From SHLQ01 sp051011575 (GTDB lineage Bacteria > Actinomycetota > Acidimicrobiia > Acidimicrobiales > SHLQ01): a DNA stretch of 27,270 nucleotides. This document shows, one piece after another, positions 8,278 to 15,476 of this stretch. The translations under genes and the position numbers were made by a program. The number at the start of each line of letters is the position of its first letter. Position 1 is the first letter of the stretch. The notes under the pieces are model-generated. The model had not been told where the DNA came from. It did not search any database and saw only the letters and a list, made by a program, of their open reading frames with translations. Where the stretch lies: the NCBI GenBank assembly GCA_051011575.1, contig JBPCTR010000136.1, positions 1 to 27,270 of the forward strand. Direction: 5' to 3'.

Positions 8278-8382
8278 GACGACCTCCCGGCGTGACTTGC
8301 GGTCGCAGCGACCGCGACCGCCATCGGTTGTCACGCTAGGGAGGGTGAGCCGTTTGAGGTAGAGGCCAACGTCATCGCTCTC

Positions 8383-8396
8383 GGGCCCTTCGCCCC
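8383..8396. promoter_or_regulatory. DosR-like palindrome (weak), lipoprotein/flavodoxin intergenic
   Basis: GGGCCCTTCGCCCC fits GGGNC-N4-GNCCC with a TT centre. It lies 37 bases before the lipoprotein start and 106 bases before the flavodoxin start. The base content alone makes such matches likely; it is kept only because it belongs to a set with the boxes at 14902, 15406 and 18838. Confidence 0.25.
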
Positions 8397-8432
8397 TGTT
8401 GATTTCATGCGCTCGGGGGAAGACTGATCGCA

Positions 8433-9155
8433 ATGAGACGTCGAACACCTTTTCTGCTCCTGCTCCTGCTTCTGCTCGGCGTGTTGCTGTTCGGCTGTGG
8501 CAAAAGCGAGGTCCGCACCTTCTCCGACGACGACAACGGCATGGAGATCAACGTGGACCTCGGCGAGCGATTCGAACTGCACCTGGAGTCCATCCCGATT
8601 GCGGGATTCGTGTGGGTCCTCGACGAGACGTCGGGCTACGACCTCGTCTCGCTCTCCAGCAACACCCACGTTCCATTCATCGAAAGCGAGGGTCGACTCG
8701 GCGGGTTCGGCGACGACGTCATGGTCTTCGAGGCCACGACGGCGGGGGCTGGAATCCTCCGCCTCGAGTACCTGCAGCAACGCGATGATCCGCTGATCCC
8801 GGGAAGGATCGTGGAGTACATCGTGCAGGTCGACGGGGTCGAGTTCACGCGTGACGCGAACGATCCACCGTCGACATCGACCGCGGTGGCGGCCATTTCC
8901 GTGACCGAGCTGTTGGCCCTCGATTCCGGCGAGACGACGGTGTTCGGCTCGGTCTTGGTGAACGATCGCGAGACGCGGCTGTGCGATGCGTTGATGGAGT
9001 CGTTTCCCCCGCAGTGCGGCAGCCCTTCCGTGATGATCGCGAATCCCGACGTGCTCGACCTCGCCTTCGAGGACGCACAGGGCATCCGGTGGACGGCGAG
9101 TCCGGTCGAGGTGACCGGTTCGTTCGACGGAACCTCTTTCACCGTGACCGGATGA
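8433..9155 (+). CDS. Chagasin-like (I42) inhibitor-domain lipoprotein
   Basis: A 240-residue predicted lipoprotein: a basic start, a leucine-rich membrane segment (residues 7-20) and lipobox LFGC with Cys22. Residues about 36-135 resemble the chagasin/inhibitor I42 fold: LGERFELHLES, IPIAGFVW in the place of the NPTTGY loop, a variable loop, then TTAGAGILRLEYLQQRDD in the place of the GxGxxxLxLxYxRPW loop. That family inhibits papain-type cysteine proteases. The loops are degenerate, so inhibition is not assured. Residues about 158-240 form a second small domain with LCDALMESFPPQCG, a pair of cysteines, ending in VTGSFDGTSFTV. I recognise this pattern from other actinobacterial exported proteins but have no function for it. 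Its stop overlaps the phosphoribosyltransferase start by ATGA. Confidence 0.72.
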   Translation: MRRRTPFLLLLLLLLGVLLFGCGKSEVRTFSDDDNGMEINVDLGERFELHLESIPIAGFVWVLDETSGYDLVSLSSNTHVPFIESEGRLGGFGDDVMVFEATTAGAGILRLEYLQQRDDPLIPGRIVEYIVQVDGVEFTRDANDPPSTSTAVAAISVTELLALDSGETTVFGSVLVNDRETRLCDALMESFPPQCGSPSVMIANPDVLDLAFEDAQGIRWTASPVEVTGSFDGTSFTVTG

Positions 9156-9823
9156 GGCGACGAGGCGCGATGTTTCGTGACCGCCGTGTCGCCGGCACCA
9201 TGCTCGCCGAGAGGCTTCTCCATCTCGCCGGTCCCCAGCTGATCGTGCTCGGCCTTCCGCGGGGCGGCGTTCCGGTCGCCCGCGTCGTGGCGGACGTGCT
9301 CGGCGCTCCGCTCGACGTGATCCTCGTGCGCAAGATCGGTGTGCCCTCCCAACCCGAACTGGCGATGGGCGCTGTCGGGGAAGATGGTGTTCGCGTGCAC
9401 AACCGCACCGTGATCGATGCCGTCGGGATTCCGGCGGAGCAGATCGAACAGATCGAGCGGTCCGAACGGGCGGAGCTCGAGCGACGCGGGCACGTCTATC
9501 GCTCCGGTCGACCGCGACGCTCGTTGCGCGGACGGGTGGCTTTGATCATCGACGACGGGGTGGCGACGGGCGCAACCGCACGAGCCGCCTGTCGGGTCGC
9601 TCGAGCCGAGGGCGCCACCCGCGTGGTGCTCGCCGTGCCGGTTGCGCCCGATCGATGGAGCGCGGAACTGACCGGGGAGGCCGATGAGTTGATCGCGGTC
9701 GAGACCCCGTCCGACTTCGGAAGTGTCGGTCGGCACTACGGGCGATTCCCCCAAGTCGGTGACGAAGAGGTGATCGCCGCACTTGCACGGCACACGGGCG
9801 TTGACGAAGACCACGCCCCGTAG
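9152..9823 (+). CDS. Phosphoribosyltransferase-domain protein (Rv0571c-type)
   Basis: A 223-residue type I phosphoribosyltransferase-fold protein. The PRPP-binding loop VALIIDDGVATGATARA is complete at about residues 129-145. The N-terminal RDRRVAGTMLAERL, LGLPRGGVPVA and VRKIGVPSQPELAMGAVGEDG segments are typical of the stand-alone PRTase family that includes the phosphoribosyltransferase half of M. tuberculosis Rv0571c, a DosR-regulon gene. The base or substrate transferred is not known for this family. The ATG at 9152 overlaps the lipoprotein stop; an ATG at 9170 is an alternative with a better-aligned N-terminus. The frame is open further upstream, but that part lies inside the lipoprotein gene. 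Co-translation with an exported lipoprotein is odd, since this protein should be cytoplasmic. Confidence 0.85.
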   Translation: MRRRGAMFRDRRVAGTMLAERLLHLAGPQLIVLGLPRGGVPVARVVADVLGAPLDVILVRKIGVPSQPELAMGAVGEDGVRVHNRTVIDAVGIPAEQIEQIERSERAELERRGHVYRSGRPRRSLRGRVALIIDDGVATGATARAACRVARAEGATRVVLAVPVAPDRWSAELTGEADELIAVETPSDFGSVGRHYGRFPQVGDEEVIAALARHTGVDEDHAP

Positions 9824-9905
9824 TACCAAGTGGCTGCGGGTGGGTCTCAGGTGACGCCGTTGCCCGAGGTTTCGAACGCGCGAATGCGGAGGGCGGCCAC
9901 CGTCG

Positions 9906-12900
9906 ATGAATGTCTCACATCGAGTGATGACCAACGCACGTACGGCCGCGCTCGCCGCGGGACTCACCGCTTTGGTACTCGTCGTCTCCTTTGGCACCAG
10001 TCCATCGCTGGCCGAAGCGGAAGAGGCCGAGCTCACTGTGCACGCCGGCGAACACGGTTCGGGATCCGCTGTCGATCCCGCAAATCTCGACCGAGTGGTC
10101 GCCGAGGCCAACGACTGCATCACACTCCGGCTCACCGCAGGTTTCTATCCGCCCCTGCGGTTGCACGGTCGTTCCTGCATCTCGATAATCGGACCGACGA
10201 CCGGCGTGGCGACCTTCTCGTCGGGTTCCCTCCACCGCGGCACCGGAATCGACGTTCACGAGAGTTCGAACATCCGGATCGAGGGAGTGCACATCGTTGA
10301 CGTGCTCCGTGGCATTCGGGTCTCCACCTCGACCGACGTGGAGTTGATCGGAAACGACATCGAACGAACTGGCCACGAAGCAGTTCGGATCGTCACCCGG
10401 TCGGCGAACGTGCGGGTCGAGGCGAATCGAATCCACGACACCGGTATTCGCCCCGACGACGAGACTTCCGACCAACTCGAGCATCGAGTGTTCGGTGAGG
10501 GCATCTTCGTCGGAACCCACAGCGATCCGAGCGACACGACGCACCACGTCGAGATCGTCGCGAACGAGATCTCGGCCACCGGCGCCGAGGCGATCGACAT
10601 CAAGCGAGGCTCCCGCGAGGTGCAGGTGGCCGGAAACGTGATTCATGGCGTCGCACCCAGTATCTCGGGTGCCGTGGTCGCCTCGATCGGCCCGGCGACC
10701 GACATCGACGCGCACATCGAGATCGTCGGAAACGTGATTTCGAACGTACGGACCGGCTCCGCGTTCACCGACGGGAATGCGATCGTCGCCGGCGCGCCCA
10801 CGACGATCCGGGCCAATGTGATCGCCGACATCGAACACCGCGGTGTCTGGCTTCTCGGCAACACCGCCGCAACCGTGTCTCGCAACGTCATCTTCGCCAC
10901 CGGATTCGAGCCGATCGATCCACCCCGCACGCCGTTGGCGCACGACAACCTCGGTCGCGAAGTGACCGACATCGCGGCCTTCGCCGACGTCGCCACGGGC
11001 GGGGCCATGCCGACTGCGTCGACGCAGCGGTTGATCTCGCTTCTCGAGGGAGACACGCCGATCGTCGATCTCGAACGGGCTGCAGACGAGCTCCTGGAGT
11101 CCCTCGAAACCGTTCCGCCCGGCTGGCCGCTCGGAAACACCGCCGTTGCCAAACGCACCCGCCACGCTGACTCGGCGGCATCCGAGCTCGACTGGTTCAC
11201 CTTCACGAGACCGACCGATCGCGCCATCGGCAGTGGTCGCCCTGAACCCGCCAAAGCGTTCGGGCAGTTTCGGACCCAGTGTTCGTTCAGCCACTTTTCC
11301 TATGACGACCCAATTGCCGCTCCGGAGGTCGCCGGCGCAGCTCCGTTGCTCATGTACTTCGGCAACCATCGGACCACGGCGTCGAGCACCTACGAATCGC
11401 TCAGGGACTCGGGTACCTCCACGTGCAACGGCGTGGAAGGCAACCGCAGCGCCTACTGGGTCCCGGCGGTATTCGATGCACAGGGGTTCGCCCGGGTGCC
11501 AAGTCGACTCGAGGTTCACTATGGATCGCACGACAACTCGTGGTCGGTGGTCGAGCAGGCGCCGCCCGGTCTGGGGATGACGGCGGGTGGTGAGCCAGGG
11601 AACCCACACGTTCGATGGGGCTGCGAACGCACCGACATCGATCGTGAGGGCCACGACCGCCCGCTCGAGCAGGTGCAGGAGACCATTCCGCGCTGCGACT
11701 CCGAGTCGACGCTGCTCGCTCACGTCCAATTCCCGCAGTGTCTGACCATCGAAACCTTCGAGTATCCGGTCTCCGGATTCTTCGGATCCGACTGTCCCGC
11801 GGGTGCGCAGTACACGACCGCGATCGAGTTCTACGTCGCGTGGGACCCCGTCGATCACGACGGTCGCACCGACGAGTGGTGGCTCTCGGCCGATATCGGC
11901 GACGCGGGGGAACGTTATGCGCCCGGATCGACGCTTCAGGCCGGTCGAATCGGCGCGTGGAATCCGGCGCTCGCGGATCAGATCCACTCGACGTGTGTCG
12001 AACGGCTCGCCGAGTGTGGCTGGGATCTCATCGATGACAATCGGCGCCTCGGGTGGGTCGAACACTTCGACGTCCAGTCAACAATCGCCTACGACGGCCC
12101 GCCATCGGTCGCTGCTACCGATCTGTCGGCGGCTCTGTGCCCAGGCGATTTCTTCGCAGAGCCCGCGGATGTCGCGACGTGTTCGAGCCGTGTTGTCGGG
12201 TATCGACAGCACCATGGCTCTGAGACGGCCGGAATCGCAGCCGCTGCGCATCCGACCGCGATAGCCGAGATTCCCGGCGCCAATCCGGCGTCGGACGAGA
12301 CATCGGAGCCGGCACCGAGGCCGTTGCCGTCGCCTCCACCGCCCGGCGGTCACAATCCGGCCACGACGATTCCGGTGTACGACACCGCCTGGCAGATGCT
12401 GGTGCGGGGCACTCCACAGCAGGCCGACACGTACTTCGCGACACTCGCCGCTCATGGATTCACCGGTGCGTGGGCAGGTGTGATCCACCATGCTCCCGCG
12501 ACCTACGTCGATTCCTACAACGGTGGCGGCCAGGTGGGCAACCTCATCGACGGCCAGGTCGTTCTGTCCAACGGGTACACCGACCATGTTCGCCAGATCC
12601 TCGACGCCGCCAACCGGCATGGGCAGAAGGTGGGACTCGTCGTGGCGTGGCAGAACACCTATTTGCCCGGCGGGAATACCGAGTCGGGCGACCGCGCCCG
12701 GGTTCACGGCACGGTCAACACCGGCAACGCGTATGCCTATGGCCTCCAGATGGTCGAAGAGTTCGGCGGGCACCCCGCGGTTTCGATGTGGGTGTTCGGC
12801 GGCGACGCCGGAACGAACAACACCGACGCCAACAAAGAGGTCTGGCGGGTGATGGCTCGCGCCGTTCGCGACGCTGGCAGCACGCTTCCGATCATCTACC

Positions 12901-13319
12901 ACACGCCCACGTCGGCCGGCGAGACAGGAACTTTCCGCCACCTCAACTATGTAGGCGAACCTTGGCTCGACATGGTCGCCCCGGAGACCGGTCACCAGCA
13001 GAGCCCGGCCGAGACCGAACGCGAGCTACGCACCGCCGTCGAGGCATACGGCCTGCCTGTATGGCAGGGCGAATCCCGGTACTACAACATCACGTTCGAC
13101 TGGATAGCGCCGTCGTTCAGAAACCCCGGAGTCAACGAGGTTCGCGCCGATGCCGAGGCCGCACGAAATGCGGGGGTGTCGGGCTACGTATACGGCGACG
13201 CCGGCCGGTGGAACTGGTGCGCCGGCTTCGGCGACACCAGCCCCTGCAATGCAAACGACATCGCGGCGAGCTTCGGGCCCGGCGAACGCGCCGTGATCGA
13301 CGTCTTCCGGGCGGGCTGA
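9906..13319 (+). CDS. Large secreted protein: beta-helix + DUF1996 + apiosidase-like (DUF4038/GH140-like) domain
   Basis: An 1137-residue protein predicted to be secreted: a signal peptide covers about the first 36-40 residues (hydrophobic ALAAGLTALVLVVSFG). Residues about 110-335 are right-handed parallel beta-helix repeats with recurring V-x-N-x-I turns (VEANRIHDTG, VEIVANEIS, VQVAGNVIHG, VEIVGNVIS-like). Residues about 428-725 match DUF1996 (FGQFRTQCSFSHFSYDDPI, YFGN, AYWVPAVF). A proline-rich linker lies near 798-818. Residues about 819-1137 resemble the DUF4038/GH140 apiosidase barrel, with MWVFGGD and LPVWQGES carrying the likely acid pair and APETGHQ matching the family's QSGH strand. 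An extracellular carbohydrate-binding and cleaving role is inferred. An alternative start is the ATG at 9927. The gene follows the phosphoribosyltransferase gene by 82 bases. Confidence 0.8.
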   Translation: MNVSHRVMTNARTAALAAGLTALVLVVSFGTSPSLAEAEEAELTVHAGEHGSGSAVDPANLDRVVAEANDCITLRLTAGFYPPLRLHGRSCISIIGPTTGVATFSSGSLHRGTGIDVHESSNIRIEGVHIVDVLRGIRVSTSTDVELIGNDIERTGHEAVRIVTRSANVRVEANRIHDTGIRPDDETSDQLEHRVFGEGIFVGTHSDPSDTTHHVEIVANEISATGAEAIDIKRGSREVQVAGNVIHGVAPSISGAVVASIGPATDIDAHIEIVGNVISNVRTGSAFTDGNAIVAGAPTTIRANVIADIEHRGVWLLGNTAATVSRNVIFATGFEPIDPPRTPLAHDNLGREVTDIAAFADVATGGAMPTASTQRLISLLEGDTPIVDLERAADELLESLETVPPGWPLGNTAVAKRTRHADSAASELDWFTFTRPTDRAIGSGRPEPAKAFGQFRTQCSFSHFSYDDPIAAPEVAGAAPLLMYFGNHRTTASSTYESLRDSGTSTCNGVEGNRSAYWVPAVFDAQGFARVPSRLEVHYGSHDNSWSVVEQAPPGLGMTAGGEPGNPHVRWGCERTDIDREGHDRPLEQVQETIPRCDSESTLLAHVQFPQCLTIETFEYPVSGFFGSDCPAGAQYTTAIEFYVAWDPVDHDGRTDEWWLSADIGDAGERYAPGSTLQAGRIGAWNPALADQIHSTCVERLAECGWDLIDDNRRLGWVEHFDVQSTIAYDGPPSVAATDLSAALCPGDFFAEPADVATCSSRVVGYRQHHGSETAGIAAAAHPTAIAEIPGANPASDETSEPAPRPLPSPPPPGGHNPATTIPVYDTAWQMLVRGTPQQADTYFATLAAHGFTGAWAGVIHHAPATYVDSYNGGGQVGNLIDGQVVLSNGYTDHVRQILDAANRHGQKVGLVVAWQNTYLPGGNTESGDRARVHGTVNTGNAYAYGLQMVEEFGGHPAVSMWVFGGDAGTNNTDANKEVWRVMARAVRDAGSTLPIIYHTPTSAGETGTFRHLNYVGEPWLDMVAPETGHQQSPAETERELRTAVEAYGLPVWQGESRYYNITFDWIAPSFRNPGVNEVRADAEAARNAGVSGYVYGDAGRWNWCAGFGDTSPCNANDIAASFGPGERAVIDVFRAG

Positions 13320-13338
13320 GTTCCGACGGATTCAGCCC
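13313..13338. terminator. Possible bidirectional terminator between convergent genes
   Basis: GGGCTGA (13313-13319) pairs perfectly with TCAGCCC (13332-13338) around a 12-base loop and contains the stop codons of both convergent genes. There is only a short T run (TTTG) on the plus side and none on the minus side, so termination strength is doubtful. Confidence 0.35.
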
Positions 13339-14819
13339 TTTGTTGGCACGCCGTTTCGCTCGGCCAGCTCACGTTCGCCGAGGTCGATCGTTTCTGGTGC
13401 GGCCGGTTTCGGGCTGGGCGACAGCGGCCCCGCGACCGGCTCGAGTCCACCCTGGTCGAGACGGAACGGCGGGTAGTCGTCGGTCATCAGCGAAACGTAC
13501 GCGACCGTGCGATATATCCAGCGGTTCAGTCCCACGATCAGGTCGAACAACGACTCGGGATAGCGATCTGTGAAGAGGAGCGTGACGCCGGCGGCGAGAG
13601 CGAGCAAACCGAGGACACCACCGCCACCCCAGACATCAAAAATGAATCGGTCGCCGTCGAGTGCGAGCCAGCGGATCGATCCGCCGCTCAGGATCGCGAC
13701 GATCAGAAGGTGTGGGATGGCCAAGAACCATTTCACGAACACGAGCGGTCGGCTGAGGCGCTGTGGGAGCGCGATGTCGAGCGACGCCGAATCGCCCGGC
13801 ATCGGATGGAAGCTGAACGGCGGGTATCGGTCGGTGCCGAGACCGCCCGACGTGGCGTAGTGCTGCACCCGCCACGTCCACCGCAGGATGCCGACGTTCA
13901 CGTCGAAGATTCGTTTCGGGTACCGAGCCGTGAAAACGATGGCCACACCGGCTGCAATCGTGAGGACGGCGAATGCCACCCACAGGAACGCCAACACAAT
14001 GAAATGCGGGATCGCGAGAATCCATTTCACGAGCCATTTCCAGCGCGAGAGCGAACGATCGAGCGATGCGCTCAGGATCACCGGACTCGAGTAGGCACCC
14101 CGACCCGTCGGAACGGGCGAGGGTGGCGCCCACGCATCGGCAGGCGGGTGAGATGCACCGAGCGTCCCGACGATGATGAACGTGACCGCGGTCGCGGCGA
14201 GCAGCGTTCCCAGGGCCACCAGTACGATTGCCAATGGGACCACGGCGTCGCTCTTCACCCCGACGTCGATGTCGGTCGCCACGCCGGGGCTTCCGTCGGC
14301 GTTCATCACCACGACGGCCCACCGCCCATCGGCGGCCTGCCATTCGATGTCCTGGGTACCGAGTCCGCTGGCCGAAACAACCCAGAAATCTTGTTCGGCC
14401 GGAGGACCAACGTCGGAACCGCCGGACCGTTGCCGGTACTCGGGGTCGAGGTCTTCGTTGAGATCGACGATCTCGACGTGGGCGATGCCGGCCAGATAAC
14501 GGTCGACGTCGCTCTCCTGAGCGATGCCGATGAACGTTTCCTGGTCGCTCGCCGCCGCGGTTGAGCGGATGCGTACGTCCACGTTGAGCGCGTCGAGCAG
14601 CCAGTCGGGATCCCCCGGGTCAGCGCGCAGATCGAGGTCCTCGGCAGTGACGGCCACCGCCTCGGCCTCGACGCGGCCCAGCGACGCATCGAAATAGTCG
14701 TCCCCGTCCCGTTCGAACAGCCAGGCGCCACCGAGGGCACCGCCGCTCAGGATCATGATGGCTGCCGGAATGATGAGTAGGCAGCCGGTGATCAGCGCGA
14801 GAACTCGTAAGGGTCGCAT
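13332..14819 (-). CDS. Membrane protein with two DUF4389 domains
   Basis: A 495-residue integral membrane protein. A first transmembrane helix (about 7-30) is followed by an extracytoplasmic region (about 35-200) without recognised domain, a second helix (about 203-225), a proline-rich linker, and then two copies of DUF4389. The copies are marked by RWKWLVKWILAIPHFIV ... TARYPKRIFDVNVGILRW ... DRYPPFSF and LVFVKWFLAIPHLLIV ... TDRYPESLFDLIVGLNRW ... DDYPPFRL, each with paired membrane helices. DUF4389 has no known biochemical role and is common in Actinobacteria. GGAGG lies 8 bases before the ATG, which fixes the start. It converges on the large secreted protein. A DosR-like palindrome (14902-14915) sits 83 bases upstream. 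Confidence 0.85.
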   Translation of the reverse strand: MRPLRVLALITGCLLIIPAAIMILSGGALGGAWLFERDGDDYFDASLGRVEAEAVAVTAEDLDLRADPGDPDWLLDALNVDVRIRSTAAASDQETFIGIAQESDVDRYLAGIAHVEIVDLNEDLDPEYRQRSGGSDVGPPAEQDFWVVSASGLGTQDIEWQAADGRWAVVVMNADGSPGVATDIDVGVKSDAVVPLAIVLVALGTLLAATAVTFIIVGTLGASHPPADAWAPPSPVPTGRGAYSSPVILSASLDRSLSRWKWLVKWILAIPHFIVLAFLWVAFAVLTIAAGVAIVFTARYPKRIFDVNVGILRWTWRVQHYATSGGLGTDRYPPFSFHPMPGDSASLDIALPQRLSRPLVFVKWFLAIPHLLIVAILSGGSIRWLALDGDRFIFDVWGGGGVLGLLALAAGVTLLFTDRYPESLFDLIVGLNRWIYRTVAYVSLMTDDYPPFRLDQGGLEPVAGPLSPSPKPAAPETIDLGERELAERNGVPTKG

Positions 14820-14901
14820 ATTGCGCCTCCTTGGTGCAGGTGAAAAATCCGGTGGTCCCGCCTTGCCCGTCCAGCATCAATCCGAAGCCGCCAAAAGCAC
14901 A

Positions 14902-14915
14902 GGGCCGTTCGTCCC
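14902..14915. promoter_or_regulatory. DosR-like palindrome upstream of DUF4389 gene
   Basis: GGGCCGTTCGTCCC satisfies GGGNC-N4-GNCCC with a TT centre; eleven of its 14 bases match the DosR core GGGACTWWAGTCCC. The left and right half-sites (GGGCCG and, on the other strand, GGGACG) differ at one base. It is 83 bases upstream of the DUF4389 start, in a 255-base intergenic region that otherwise shows only the hairpins at 14998-15021. Confidence 0.4.
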
Positions 14916-14997
14916 TACCGGCATCGACGCTGCGATGGGCCCGGTGGGTCAGAGGAACGACGGCGAGCCGGGGAGGAGACGAGGCGCGCGGCACCAG

Positions 14998-15021
14998 GGC
15001 CGACGATCGGTCGGCCGATCG
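14998..15021. repeat. Two overlapping, mutually exclusive hairpins
   Basis: GGCCGAC (14998-15004) pairs with GTCGGCC (15010-15016) around GATCG. CGATCGG (15004-15010) pairs with CCGATCG (15015-15021) around TCGG. Both are perfect 7-base stems and cannot form together. The element lies downstream of the DUF1876 stop and could act as its terminator, but no T run follows on either strand. Confidence 0.4.
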
Positions 15022-15074
15022 AGAGAAACGTGCGGACCGTCTGGCCCGATGATCTGAGCCTCAGGTGAGTTTTG

Positions 15075-15344
15075 TCAGCTCGGTGAGCCGATCGCGACCG
15101 GGAATGCCTCGATCTGCTTCCACGCATCCTCGGTCAGGTGGTTCGCGAGGTCGTGGAGCGCACGAGCGGCAGCCAGTTCCTCGCCAACCTGCGGGACCGA
15201 GGGATCTGTTGGGTTGCGCGACGACTTTCCGTGCCCGGTCAGCGCACGGTCGCCGGCATTCAGATGAACCACCATCTCGCAATGGTCCTCGTCCTCGCGG
15301 GTGTGGAACGTCAACTTCCACGAATGCTCTTCGAGTTCAATCAT
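15075..15344 (-). CDS. DUF1876 protein (Rv1738/Rv2632c-type)
   Basis: An 89-residue protein of the DUF1876 family, small actinobacterial proteins that include M. tuberculosis Rv1738, one of the most strongly hypoxia-induced DosR-regulon genes. Its fold resembles ribosome hibernation factors, which suggested a role in slowing translation in dormant cells. Visible pattern: an N-terminal beta-hairpin region (WKLTFHTREDEDHCEMVVHL), the GHGKSSRNPTDPSVPQVGEELAAARAL block (here GHGKSSRNPTDPSVPQ and VGEELAAARAL), and HDLANHLTEDAW with the closing helix. The length agrees with the family (about 85-95). GGAG lies 7 bases before the ATG. A near-perfect DosR box lies 62-75 bases upstream. It follows the P-type ATPase and stress-protein genes in the same direction after a 132-base gap, so it probably has its own promoter. 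Confidence 0.88.
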   Translation of the reverse strand: MIELEEHSWKLTFHTREDEDHCEMVVHLNAGDRALTGHGKSSRNPTDPSVPQVGEELAAARALHDLANHLTEDAWKQIEAFPVAIGSPS

Positions 15345-15405
15345 GAGGTGCTCCAGACTTGGTCGGGAATGGCCTGATCTTCATGGGCTTGGCGCAAGAT
15401 CACAA

Positions 15406-15419
15406 GGGACTCAAGTCCT
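15406..15419. promoter_or_regulatory. DosR/DevR-type box upstream of DUF1876 gene
   Basis: GGGACTCAAGTCCT compared with the mycobacterial DosR core GGGACTWWAGTCCC: both half-sites are present, differing only at one central base and the last base. It lies 62 bases before the DUF1876 start, a typical distance for an activator site. The flanking bases do not match the outer TTS/SAA positions of the 20-base consensus. Assignment to a DosR homologue is inference, as no such regulator is in the window. Confidence 0.6.
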
Positions 15420-15476
15420 GTGACGTCAGAAGAAGGCCGGATACTCGACCACGTTGACCTGCCGGCCGTTTCCCGT

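Noticed and set aside
8981..9151. 57-codon upstream extension of the phosphoribosyltransferase
   Set aside because: It lies inside the lipoprotein gene in another frame and is arginine-rich; the overlapping ATG at 9152 is the plausible start.
9915..12065. 716-codon open frame on the minus strand
   Set aside because: It lies entirely opposite the large secreted protein gene, whose plus-strand translation has a signal peptide and recognisable domains. Long antisense frames are expected in GC-rich DNA.
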